From the NCBI RefSeq assembly GCF_005503365.1, contig NZ_SCML01000004.1, positions 124,001 through 188,000 of the forward strand: 64,000 nt of DNA. Direction: 5' to 3'. This document shows positions 9,350-17,736 of this stretch, one piece after another. The notes beneath the pieces are model-generated. The model made no database searches, was not told the DNA's origin, and was given only the letters and a program-made list of their open reading frames with translations. Position 1 is the stretch's first letter. The number at the start of each line of letters is the position of its first letter. This DNA is from Hydrogenophaga sp. 2FB (GTDB lineage: Bacteria > Pseudomonadota > Gammaproteobacteria > Burkholderiales > Burkholderiaceae_C). The position numbers and the translations under genes are program-made.

Positions 9350-9687
9350 TCGGCTGACAGAGCGCTGTTGCACTGCAATCCCCAACAACGTCCTGGCCGA
9401 GGGAAGCCAGACCCCTGCGGTGCTATGGCAGTCGGCAATGGAGTTGCTTATCGGTAGGCCTTGCCTCCAGAGTGGAGGAAGTCGTGCAAAACCGGGGCTG
9501 GTCATCCTGCGATTGCCTAGTGGCTGGAGTACGCCCCTAGCGAGGGTCAGGCACAGCTTGCCTTCGACCCGCACATCTGCTCTCGCCTGCAGCCTGCGAG
9601 CGTCTTTTCGAACTATTCAAAGAACCGCTGGCAGCGAACAGATGGATCCGGTCGACGGGCGAGCTATTTAGCCGTGCAGGCGGAAGC
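9350..9687. other. Gap without a supported gene
   Basis: About 340 bp between the end of czcE copy 2 and the regulator promoter. A rightward open frame exists but has no start signal, signal peptide or recognisable family. May be the relic of a lost metal gene; nothing positive supports this. Confidence 0.4.
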
Positions 9688-10032
9688 TCAACGGCGATAC
9701 AACTGATTTTTGGTCACGTAGACCCGATAGTCCTTGCTCGTGAAGCCGGCAGGCGCGAACTGGGCAAGATCCCAAGACCGACCATCCAGACCATTGAAGG
9801 TCCACGAAAACTTCTTGCCACCCGCGCCTACAAAAGAGACTGTTTCCCCGTACTTCACGTTGGCGAACTTGGTTGCTTCAACGTCCACGATTCTTGATCC
9901 AGCGTCTGCGCTGGCCGACTGGCCTTGGACAGACTGACCATTGCGGAACGTTTCAGCGGCAGACACTGCCCCCAAGGTGCTGGTAAATGCGACTGCGAAT
10001 GCTGCGCTACGGAGTGTTGAAAGTGCTTTCAT
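9688..10032 (-). CDS. CzcE-like periplasmic metal-resistance protein (copy 2)
   Basis: 114 residues, paralogous to the protein at 784-1128 over its whole length: signal peptide (AAFAVAFTSTLGAVSAA), then KFANVKYGETVSFVG, FSWTFNGLDGRSWDL and APAGFTSKDYRVYV. The start at 10032 has GAGG 6-7 nt upstream; four upstream residues in frame are disregarded. The two copies are both monocistronic and leftward and carry the same operator at the same distance, so they arose by duplication including the promoter, or were kept under one regulator. Binds copper in characterised homologues. Confidence 0.82.
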   Translation of the reverse strand: MKALSTLRSAAFAVAFTSTLGAVSAAETFRNGQSVQGQSASADAGSRIVDVEATKFANVKYGETVSFVGAGGKKFSWTFNGLDGRSWDLAQFAPAGFTSKDYRVYVTKNQLYRR

Positions 10033-10139
10033 TTGGAACCTCATTGGTGAATGGAACGGACCCTTGAGCTAGGCAGGGCTGCCCTCAAGAACCGACGCCA
10101 ACTTTAAAAAACAGGCACCTACAGCATCAAGATCGAAGA

Positions 10140-10155
10140 ATGACAAATCCGTCAT
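10140..10155. promoter_or_regulatory. CusR/CopR-like box upstream of czcE copy 2
   Basis: ATGAC-AAATCC-GTCAT, 108 bp from the czcE start and identical to the copy-1 box except at one spacer base. Interpreted as the operator of a local OmpR-type regulator. Confidence 0.6.
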
Positions 10156-10387
10156 GTTGCTTGGGAGGAAGGCGAGTTCATCTCTGCGCGCATGCGAAAG
10201 GGCACGCAGACGTTGCAGACCAACCAATCCGCGTGCGATGAACCGCCCCGGGACTGAGCTGACCCCCAGAAGTTGGACAAACTTCAAGGGGGTTCATGAA
10301 GAAGTGACGTGCCCCCGAAAAATCTGCACAGGTCAAAACTAGAGGTACGGTTGCTTCCCAAGGCCTCGAGAGGGGCAAGGGGAGGTG

Positions 10388-10653
10388 ATGAAGAAGTCCC
10401 GATTCAGCGAAGAGCAGATCGCATATGCGCTGCGAATATCCGACGGCGGTACGCCAGTGGTAGACGTGTGCCGCCAGATCGGCATCTCAGAGGCCACGTT
10501 CTACACCTGGAAGAAGAAGTACGAGGAACTGGCGTGAGCGAGCTGCGCAAGCTCAGACAGCTTGAGGACGAGAACGCGCGCTTGCGGCGCATCGCTGCCG
10601 ATCTAACGCAGGACAAACAGATCCTGCAGGAGGTCGTCAAAAAAAAGCTCTGA
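10388..10653 (+). pseudogene. IS3-family transposase OrfA, frameshifted
   Basis: Starts with a good ribosome site (GGAGGTG before ATG at 10388) and MKKSRFSEEQIAYALR, the classical IS3 OrfA helix-turn-helix, through ISEATFYTWKKKYEEL. The frame then hits TGA near 10535, while the usual continuation (VSELRKLRQLEDENARLRR leucine-zipper part) follows in another frame. One missing base in a G-run explains it. The element cannot make a normal OrfA or OrfAB. Confidence 0.8.
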
Positions 10654-10857
10654 GGGCTGCCAAGCGCCGCGAGCTGGCAGCCTGGATGCAGGAACGTTTC
10701 AAGGTTAGCATGCACCGCTCTTGCCGACTGGCGCTGCTGCAGCGTTCGAGCTGGTACGCCAAGAGCGCGGCGCGCGATCAGATCGTCCTGCGTCAGCGTA
10801 TTCGAGACCTAGCGATGAGCAGGCCCCGGTTTGGTTATCGGCGTGTCCTGGTGATGC
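10653..10857 (+). pseudogene. IS3-family transposase OrfB, N-terminal fragment
   Basis: Reads RAAKRRELAAWMQERF through to SRPRFGYRRVLVMLT, the N-terminal HTH_21 part of IS3 OrfB, and stops at the junction with the IS110-family element. No catalytic residues are in this part. Confidence 0.75.
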
Positions 10858-11886
10858 TCACACTCCGCTACATCCCATCGCCCTCCCATCACTCGCCTCG
10901 GCTTCGACGGGAACAACGTGTTGAGAAACTACAGCTAGCGCGGTCACGGCAATGTGGGCATGTCGACGGTGCCCCAACGCGATCAGCCACTTTTGCAGCG
11001 GATCGTTGGGATGTTTGTCTTTCCATACCCAGACTGCGCGTGCGCCCTGAATGAAGAGGCGCCGCAGGTAACTGTTCCCTCGCTTGCTGATGCCCACGAG
11101 ACGGGTGGTGCCACCTGTCGAGAGTTGCCGGGGTACGAGTCCGGCCCACGACGGAAGGTCACGGGCCCGTTTGAACTCACTGCCATTGTCCACCGCAGCC
11201 ACAATCGCCGTGGCCAGCAGCGGTCCCACGCCAGGGATCGATTGCAGGCGCCGACACAACTCACTCCCACGCGCCAATTCGCCGATCTTGTCGTTGAGCG
11301 ACTCGATGGCCTGCTCTGTTTGATTCCAGGCCAAGAGCAAGATTCTGAGCAACTCACGCATCATGGGCGTCAGGTCAGTCGACTCATCCGCCACCAACCT
11401 GGGCAGGATCGTGCGCAGCGCATAAAAGCCCTGCGCAATCTCGATGCCGCGGTTCAGTAGCGGGCCTCTGATCTGGTTGATCATCGCCAGGCGTTGACGC
11501 ACCAAACGCTCGCGCACACGGTGGAGTGCCTGCACGTCCATCTGCTCTTCGCTGCGCACCGGCACGAATCGCATGGTCGGCATGATGCTCGCCTCGGCAA
11601 TGGCCAAAGCGTCATTGAAGTCATTCTTCTGCGACTTCACAAATGGCTTCACATACTGGGCCGGCAACAACTTGACCGTATGCCCGAACGTCATGAACTT
11701 GCGCGCGAAGTACTGGGAACCGCAGCAGGTTTCCATACCAATCAGACAGGCGGGGTGGTGGGACACGAACTGGATCAGCTGCGCACGGTTGAACTTCTGG
11801 CGGTGGGTGATGTGGCCAGACTCATCTTTACCAAGCACGTGGAACCAGCGCTTGCCCAGATCGATGCCGAGAACGGTGGTACTCAC
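10858..11886 (-). CDS. IS110-family (DEDD) transposase inserted in the IS3 element
   Basis: 342 residues. N-terminal DEDD catalytic domain begins GIDLGKRWFHV, followed by IGMETCCGS, and QKNDFNDALAIAEA; C-terminal Transposase_20 part contains IPGVGPLLATAIVAA, WAGLVPRQ.STGG and GISKRGNSYLRRLF. IS110 members use bridge RNA-guided insertion and leave no target duplication. Its last ~25 residues (after AVTALA) do not look like the usual family ending, and the stop codon is supplied by the interrupted IS3 gene, so the 3' end of this transposase gene has probably been trimmed or altered. Confidence 0.85.
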   Translation of the reverse strand: MSTTVLGIDLGKRWFHVLGKDESGHITHRQKFNRAQLIQFVSHHPACLIGMETCCGSQYFARKFMTFGHTVKLLPAQYVKPFVKSQKNDFNDALAIAEASIMPTMRFVPVRSEEQMDVQALHRVRERLVRQRLAMINQIRGPLLNRGIEIAQGFYALRTILPRLVADESTDLTPMMRELLRILLLAWNQTEQAIESLNDKIGELARGSELCRRLQSIPGVGPLLATAIVAAVDNGSEFKRARDLPSWAGLVPRQLSTGGTTRLVGISKRGNSYLRRLFIQGARAVWVWKDKHPNDPLQKWLIALGHRRHAHIAVTALAVVSQHVVPVEAEASDGRAMGCSGV

Positions 11887-11947
11887 TGCAATCTCCTGTG
11901 GATGTTGAGGGCGTCACGATAGAAGAAAGGGGCGGACTATTCCATTA

Positions 11948-12454
11948 GTGGCCGATGCGCTGTTCGATGGCCGCAAGCTGCGCATGCTCACGGTGGTCGA
12001 TCTATTCACACGCGAGTGCCTGGCCATCGATGTCGGGCAAAGCCTCAAGGGAGAGGACGTCGTGCGCGTGCTCACGGCCATCACCCAGGAGCGAGGGCTG
12101 CCGCGCACGATCAAGTCGGACAACGGCAGCGAGTTCACCTCCAAGGTGATGGACAAGTGGGCCTATGAGCGACACGTCGAGCTCGACTTCAGCCGTCCGG
12201 GCAAGCCAACCGACAACGCCAATGTGGAGAGCTTCAACGGAAGGCTGCGTCAGGAGTGTCTCAATGCCACCTGGTTCATGTCGATCGACGACGCTCGGGG
12301 CAAGATCGAGGCATGGCGGCAGTACTACAACGAGAGTCGTCCCCACTCCGCGCTAGACTGGTCGACACCCGCCGAATTCGCCCGTCGTCGCAGGCAATTG
12401 CCTGCAACGACGATCTCAGAGGAGCCGGAAATCCCTACTTCCGTGCGGTACTGA
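11948..12454 (+). pseudogene. IS3-family transposase OrfB, C-terminal catalytic fragment
   Basis: Carries most of the rve/DDE integrase core: D in LTVVDLFTRE, D in IKSDNGSEFTS and E in NVESFNGRLRQECLN, ending at 12454. Compared with intact OrfB proteins about 50 codons between this and the left fragment are missing, so the IS110 insertion was accompanied or followed by a deletion. Confidence 0.8.
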
Positions 12455-12499
12455 ATCGGGTACAAGGTCACTGCCGCAGGCCCCCTGCCGCCGAGCACC

Positions 12500-13822
12500 T
12501 CAGCCCAACGGAAGCACCAGGCTCACTGGCTGATTCGCATCGCTCCAGCGCCGGTCGTAGGCGGTGGTTGTTGTAATGCAGGCGTGCCCCAGGAAGTGCC
12601 GTACTTCGTTGAGGTCAGCACGCTCACGCAAAGCGAGCGTGGCGGCCGTGACCCGCAGCGCATGCGCAGAAAACCGCTCCCCCACCACTCCGATCTGCGC
12701 CAGGTAGGGCTGCACGATGCGCTGGGCCACAGCACCGGCAGTGAGTCCAGCAGACTTGACTGCCGTGTCGAGCCTCCTCTGCCGCCGCGACTGCTGTGAA
12801 GCGTTGGTCTGCAGATTTTGAAGACTCTCCGAGCCGCGCTCGAACGCCGCGGTGTGCGGCTCGATGTTTGGGGGCGTGCTGGCACGTCGCCCGGTGCCCT
12901 CTCTGTCATTCACTAGCCCACCCTCCTCCTCGATATGTCGACCTTGAGGATTGAAATCGCACCCGACACCGGAATGACGGCGGACTGCCTTCATACGCAC
13001 GAACAGCCGCTCGTCGCTTTGAGGCTCCGCGCCCCTCATCGCCAGGTAGTGCTGCACCCTGTCGCGCATGAGGGGTGCGGCGGCAATGAACCGTGTCTTA
13101 CCACCTTTGCCCAACACTCGCACGTGCGGCACACCCGCGCGCTGACAATCAAAATCTCGCACGCGAAGGGTCACGACCTCCTCGCGGCGCAAACCGCCCA
13201 ACAGCATGACGGCCAGGATCGCACGGTCTCGCACGCCCTTGAGCGTGTGCGCATCAGGCGCCTCCAGCAAAGCCTGGGCTTGCGCCAAAGATAGAGCTGG
13301 CGTCTTTCCCTCGTGGCTCTCCAGGCGCGGCCTGCGCACGCCGCGTGCCGGGTTCGTGGAGATGAGCTGCTCATCGACCAGATGCTCCAGCAGCGAGGAC
13401 AGGGCTGCGAGCTTTCGACGTTGGGTGCTCGGCGACAGGCCCTGGGCCTGCAGGTGGTGGCGCCAGGCCAGCACATGGGATCGCGCGACCTGAAGCAACT
13501 CGGACTGGGTTTGCAGCCCTGAGAACATGGCGAAGTCCCGCACGTCGGCCGCGTAGGCGCGCCGGGTGCAGACGCTGGAAAAGTTGGCGAGCCACTGATT
13601 CTCGATGGCCATGAGGCCCAGTTGTGCGAAGCGGCTGGCTGTGCTGTCGCGCTCGGGGTCGATCACAGGGTCGCGCACGGGATCGCAGTGGAGGCCGTGG
13701 ACGCGGGAGGGGATCCGAGAGGGATTGGGGTCGAAGAGTTGTTCGCGAGGGTACATCGATGGTGGGTGTCTCCCCTCCCCTGCAATGCGCAGAAAATTGT
13801 GGGGTCCCTGTATCGATAACAT
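12500..13822 (-). CDS. XerC/D-like tyrosine recombinase with an internal insertion
   Basis: Up to 440 residues. SAM-like N-domain around FSSVCTRRAYAADVRDF, then a catalytic domain with R in GLRREEV, K in GKGGKTR, HxxR in HALRVTAAT, H in HFLGH and Y in TTTTAYDRR, so all catalytic residues are present. Between the lysine and HxxR strands there is an extra hydrophilic stretch of ~80 residues (from MKAVRRHSG to RRLDTAVKSAG) not found in XerC/D. Start uncertain: ATG at 13822 or 13756. It lies next to another integrase fragment and IS debris, and probably moves a gene cassette or island. Confidence 0.75.
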   Translation of the reverse strand: MLSIQGPHNFLRIAGEGRHPPSMYPREQLFDPNPSRIPSRVHGLHCDPVRDPVIDPERDSTASRFAQLGLMAIENQWLANFSSVCTRRAYAADVRDFAMFSGLQTQSELLQVARSHVLAWRHHLQAQGLSPSTQRRKLAALSSLLEHLVDEQLISTNPARGVRRPRLESHEGKTPALSLAQAQALLEAPDAHTLKGVRDRAILAVMLLGGLRREEVVTLRVRDFDCQRAGVPHVRVLGKGGKTRFIAAAPLMRDRVQHYLAMRGAEPQSDERLFVRMKAVRRHSGVGCDFNPQGRHIEEEGGLVNDREGTGRRASTPPNIEPHTAAFERGSESLQNLQTNASQQSRRQRRLDTAVKSAGLTAGAVAQRIVQPYLAQIGVVGERFSAHALRVTAATLALRERADLNEVRHFLGHACITTTTAYDRRWSDANQPVSLVLPLG

Positions 13823-13902
13823 GTGTTTTCAATACGTCAAGGGCAGGAGCCGACGCTTCACTGCAGATCTCAACTTCATCGCTGTAGGGCACCCGACTGC
13901 AG

Positions 13903-14092
13903 TTTGAATTCGCTGCACGCATGTCCCAGATCTTGCACCTGCGCTGGGAGTGGATCGACCTCCCGAACCGGCGAATCGTCTGGCCGGACAGCAAGACCGG
14001 GGACATATCCAAGCCGATCAGTGAAGAGGCGCTCCGTCTGCTGACCAATGCGCCGCGTATTGCTAATTCACCGTTCGTGTGCCCGGCCCCCA
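13903..14092 (+). pseudogene. Phage-type integrase fragment
   Basis: About 62 codons (FEFAARMSQILHLRWEWIDL to NSPFVCPA) match the R-to-K segment of tyrosine integrases: the start of the catalytic domain, the HLRW strand and the DSKTGDISKPISEEAL region. There is no N-domain and no HxxR or Tyr segment. The next ~150 bp to 14245 have no gene. Confidence 0.6.
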
Positions 14093-14245
14093 GGTGGCGT
14101 CCCAGGTGCCCTCCCAAAATGTGCGGTTCTGCAGCATCAAGAGGCCCCGCAACTGATCGCAGTGCGCCTGCGCATATGCAGGGAGCGCTGGTCCGCCGTG
14201 GCGCCACCTCAAACTGTAAACGGCCCGCTTCTCAAACTCTCGGCA

Positions 14246-14965
14246 TCAAAATACGCCAACTCCGCCATCAGGCTCCGACCTCTCGGGCTTCGGGGCCAGT
14301 GTAAATTTCGTGCCTGTCGGATCGAAAGTCACCAACCTGTAGCCATGCTCGCAGGCCAGTTCATTCATCGAATCATCCGGCCCCACCAGCAGGTGACAAA
14401 CCTTGCCGCCGAAGCCGCGAGGCTCGCAGGCGCGGTAGAGGTTCAGCTGACGCAGCAGGTTGCCTGCCGTGGGCCAAGTGCTTTTGACTTCGATCAGCGC
14501 TGCGTGGCGAGGGTTGTCCCTCGTCCATGAGTGCAGCTTGTCGTTTATTTCGATGAAAGGGGGGCGGACTCTTTCATAGGCGATACCGATGTCGATGAAA
14601 CCCAGCAGGCGGTGCGTCCGGCCTTCGTTGGAGAAGTCATCGAGCAGGACTTCCAGCCGCTTCGCCCGGATCCGGAGGGGCGACAGGCTTTTCCAGGATG
14701 GCCGGATACCCGTGAGGCGTTCGGCCTCCAGGATGTCGACCACCCGATTCTTTTCATACGGAGTGTTCGAGCGCAACGAGAACGTGGCGTTCTGATCGAA
14801 CGGTTTCAACAAAGGCCAGCCGTGAAGGCCAACCAGAATCTCTTCCAGCGTCCGCTCATCCGCGAACAGTGCTGTCATGATCTGGTCGTGTTCAGGCCGA
14901 TCCACTTCGGCATCGAACATCTGAAGCGTTTGGCGATCTATCTTCTGTCGGGCGGCACCTGCCAT
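14246..14965 (-). CDS. PD-(D/E)XK nuclease-like protein next to the ABC-3C operon
   Basis: 239 residues. The core GFIDIGI (D125), then ALIEVKST (E159, K161) and LLRQLNLYR (Q173) spells D...ExK...Q, the restriction-endonuclease-like fold. The start at 14965 is chosen for the GGAG 8 nt upstream. I do not recognise a named family. It lies ~250 bp downstream of the ATPase gene in the same orientation, so it may be an accessory effector of that system or an independent defence gene. The ~250-bp gap itself holds nothing I can identify. Confidence 0.65.
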   Translation of the reverse strand: MAGAARQKIDRQTLQMFDAEVDRPEHDQIMTALFADERTLEEILVGLHGWPLLKPFDQNATFSLRSNTPYEKNRVVDILEAERLTGIRPSWKSLSPLRIRAKRLEVLLDDFSNEGRTHRLLGFIDIGIAYERVRPPFIEINDKLHSWTRDNPRHAALIEVKSTWPTAGNLLRQLNLYRACEPRGFGGKVCHLLVGPDDSMNELACEHGYRLVTFDPTGTKFTLAPKPERSEPDGGVGVF

Positions 14966-15217
14966 ACAAGAACTCCAGTACTTGGTTGATGTGGCGCACT
15001 TCACTGGTCCTCATGCATGGCGCATGCGTTCGTGGGTAGGGCCTTCCTTACTAAATCGAACGGCCGAAGCGCCTGCGCATGATCGCCCATGGATAGTCCG
15101 CGTGGCCGTGGCGAACCGCTGCGCCCTGCGGAATCAATCAACCCGAAGCCGCCGCTCCCGCAGCTCCCGCAGCTCAATAGTTCAGTAGGAAAACCGTTCT
15201 CTGAGACAGCATCCCAA

Positions 15218-17185
15218 CTACGGGGCTGATCCGTCAGCATCCGGTACTTCGTAATAGGGTACCAGTGGCGGATCTTCGCGACTGCCCGGCGCCATATGCC
15301 GAGATCGAATGGTGATATTGGTTTCTTCAGGCACAGCGAAAAGCTCCTTGTCGATGAGGATGAACTGCGTATCCTTCAGTTCATCGGCGGCTAACTCATA
15401 GACCATGCTGTAGAAGGCTTGGAAGAGTTCCCTGTTCTCTCTCTCGCTGACGTTTTTCATCGCGGAATCGAGCATCAACAGCGTTGGCAAAGCCGCCCCC
15501 GTCTTTGTCGCGAGGCGATGAATGGCCAAGGCATAGCAGGCCTTGAAGATGCTCTTCATGCCTCCGCTTCCCATATTGGCGAACGATGTCACCGCAAAAT
15601 CCGCAGCATCCGTAGGCGCGACCTCCGGCACTAACGTCTTCGGGTCAATGGTCACCTTGTAGGATGCATTCAGACCAGGGAAGGATGACCGAACCAGGCA
15701 GTCGAGGAACAGCCTTTCCAGATCTTCCAGATTCGATCGGTCCTTGAAAGCCTTCTCGCGTTCGCGCACAAGCTTTGCCCTGAGTTCACTTTCTTGTCCT
15801 TGAAGGGCATCTGCAGTCTCCAAAAATTCAGCGAGTCTTTCCGGCAACTTCCGATACGAAATCAGCGAGCCCACCTGCTGCTCCAGAACGGTTGCCTGCC
15901 TTTCGAACTCGATGGCTTGAGACAAGAAGGCAGAGTCGTAGTCACGCATGCGCTCGTTCAGGCTCTGATCTACAAGCGCCTTCTCGATCTTGGTTCTCTC
16001 CAACTGCCGAGCGATGCGCTTCTCTTGCTGCTTGAGTCCCTGCAATGTTTCCTGCAACTCTGACAGTCGAACCTTCAGATCGGCTTCAACCACTTCATTG
16101 CTCATGTGGTTGTGCGGATGCTCGCTCTCTGCCTGACCACATACCGGGCAATGCCCTTCAGCCCGTACTGGTAGTGTCAGCGTACAACGCGGACATTCGC
16201 TGAAATCCACGGCAGCAAGCAGGCTGCGGGCTGACTTCGTTCGGCTGAAGCGAACAGAAAGCATTCGTAGCTCATTCAAGTGTCTCTCGGTGTCCTCGCC
16301 GCGCTGTTGCACGGCTTGCAGCATGTCTTCCAGACCTTGGGCATCGTTGCTGAGCGAACGCCCGCTCTCCCTCAACGCGTCGACAGCATGACCTCCACCG
16401 CCACGCTGCTGCCGAGCGGTGGCGGCAGACTCGCGAACCCTGTCTCTCTGCGCACTCAGCATCTCAATGCGCGCATCTATTTCCGCGGGATTCGAGAATC
16501 CCGATTCCTCCAGAACCTTTTTCAAGGCTTCCGCCGCAGCACGAGCCCCCATTTTCTGCTCGTGAATTGCCTGCAGATCCCCCTCCAGGGCAGCCACTTG
16601 ATCTTGGTGATATCCCAGGATGAAACGCATCGCATCGACGCTCTTTGCGCGTCGCACCCAGTCCCCCTCCATGTCCAGGCGGAAGAAATCGCTGTCAATT
16701 TCGTCCTGATCGATGTAGCAGAACCTGAGCAGGTCGCGCAGGCTCAGCCTGACCATGCTCGGCTCAGCAGTGCGGCGTCCCTTGCGAACCATCGGCGCTG
16801 GCAGGTCTGCGAGGTGAAAGACCAGATCGGAAAGCACCTCGATCATGGTTCCTGGCACCGCGATACCTTCCGCCTTCCGCGCAGGAATAAGCACTTCGAG
16901 CGATTCCTCACCTTCTTTCCAGGTCGCGACGACGTTGCTGGACCCTCTTTCGCGATAGATCGTCAGGCGACGACCTTCGACTTCGAGACTGAGCACTGCT
17001 TGAACAAACTCCAGCTGCAGAGCCGGCGTGAGATTGATGTCTGCACCAAGACAATAGTCAATTAGACGAGCAATGCTCGACTTTCCCGCGCCGATCTTCC
17101 CCCAGAAGAAATTGACGTGGTCAAACTCGATACGTTCGACAGATTTTCGAAAGTGCAGTTCAAGAAATTTGAGGTTGACTCTCAT
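15218..17185 (-). CDS. Rad50/SMC-like ATPase of an ABC-3C-type conflict system
   Basis: 655 residues. Walker A GKIGAGKSS (29-37), long coiled coil (~195-325 and ~360-490) around a zinc-hook-like pair CPRC (331-334) and CPVC (346-349), ABC signature region NMGSGGMKS (~537-545) and Walker B TLLMLDS (~568-574). This is the layout of Rad50-type head-coil-hook proteins at reduced length. Its ATG overlaps the stop of the preceding gene (ATGA), giving a three-gene translationally coupled operon. In ABC three-component systems such ATPases sense invading nucleic acid and control an effector nuclease; that role is inferred from the gene set. Confidence 0.82.
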   Translation of the reverse strand: MRVNLKFLELHFRKSVERIEFDHVNFFWGKIGAGKSSIARLIDYCLGADINLTPALQLEFVQAVLSLEVEGRRLTIYRERGSSNVVATWKEGEESLEVLIPARKAEGIAVPGTMIEVLSDLVFHLADLPAPMVRKGRRTAEPSMVRLSLRDLLRFCYIDQDEIDSDFFRLDMEGDWVRRAKSVDAMRFILGYHQDQVAALEGDLQAIHEQKMGARAAAEALKKVLEESGFSNPAEIDARIEMLSAQRDRVRESAATARQQRGGGGHAVDALRESGRSLSNDAQGLEDMLQAVQQRGEDTERHLNELRMLSVRFSRTKSARSLLAAVDFSECPRCTLTLPVRAEGHCPVCGQAESEHPHNHMSNEVVEADLKVRLSELQETLQGLKQQEKRIARQLERTKIEKALVDQSLNERMRDYDSAFLSQAIEFERQATVLEQQVGSLISYRKLPERLAEFLETADALQGQESELRAKLVREREKAFKDRSNLEDLERLFLDCLVRSSFPGLNASYKVTIDPKTLVPEVAPTDAADFAVTSFANMGSGGMKSIFKACYALAIHRLATKTGAALPTLLMLDSAMKNVSERENRELFQAFYSMVYELAADELKDTQFILIDKELFAVPEETNITIRSRHMAPGSREDPPLVPYYEVPDADGSAP

Positions 17186-17736
17186 ATCGTGATGGGGTCG
17201 CCCCACCTCATGTTCGTGATTTCAGGGAAGGTGGCGTAGACGAAATCCTTGAGGCCACTGCCACTCATCGACCCGAACGTTCGCGCCACAAGACCGGCGC
17301 GCACCGACAAATCCTCAAGGTCTGTCGATGTTCCGAGAGCTTTGGCTACATCGTGTCCGGCATCGGTGAGCCACAGTTTGACCGTCCGCCCTTCCACGCC
17401 CGCGCGCAGCAGGCCCTTTCCAACCAGTAGAGCAATCCAGCGCCGATACCTGTGGTCCCATGGCCCGTAGCGAAAGCGCACCATCTTCGATTCAATGGTC
17501 GTTCTCTCGAACTCTTGGATGTGTGCCGGTTCGGTCGACTTATCTTTGGCGATGAGTGCTCGTTCCAGACAATTCGGATACCGCAGCAGGAAGTCCAGTT
17601 TCGCAAGCTTTGTCACACCCTCAACAGGCTTGTTAGACCGTCCAGAATGGGCCTCGAAAAGCATAAGCAAGCGCGCCATGTGCAGGTGGTCATCCAGCTC
17701 TGTTTTCGCCAAGGCCTGTACGAGTTCAAGTGCCAT
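17182..17736 (-). CDS. Middle component of ABC-3C-type system
   Basis: 184 residues, soluble, mostly helical. KLAKLDFLLRYPNCLERAL (~40-58) followed by a basic winged-helix-like part (RYGPWDHRYRRWIALLVGKGLL ... LTDAGHDVAKAL) is the pattern of ABC-3C middle components, which link ATPase and effector. AAGGAG lies 6 nt before the ATG at 17736; longer frames upstream overlap the nuclease gene and lack signals. It overlaps the upstream gene by 11 bp and the downstream gene by 4 bp. Confidence 0.72.
   Translation of the reverse strand: MALELVQALAKTELDDHLHMARLLMLFEAHSGRSNKPVEGVTKLAKLDFLLRYPNCLERALIAKDKSTEPAHIQEFERTTIESKMVRFRYGPWDHRYRRWIALLVGKGLLRAGVEGRTVKLWLTDAGHDVAKALGTSTDLEDLSVRAGLVARTFGSMSGSGLKDFVYATFPEITNMRWGDPITI

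Larger units (their letters stand above)
10255..12454 (+). mobile_element. IS3-family element, degraded and split by an IS110-family insertion
   Basis: Left-end sequences typical of IS3-family termini are present twice: a TGA-CTGACCCCC-type end near 10255 and a TGACGTGCCCCCGAAAA-type end near 10305. OrfA follows at 10388, the A-run frameshift site at ~10638-10645, then the orfB start. OrfB is interrupted at ~10860 and resumes at ~11948. No clear right inverted repeat is visible after 12454, so the right end is probably lost. The first end may belong to a further, otherwise deleted IS3-like copy. Confidence 0.7.
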
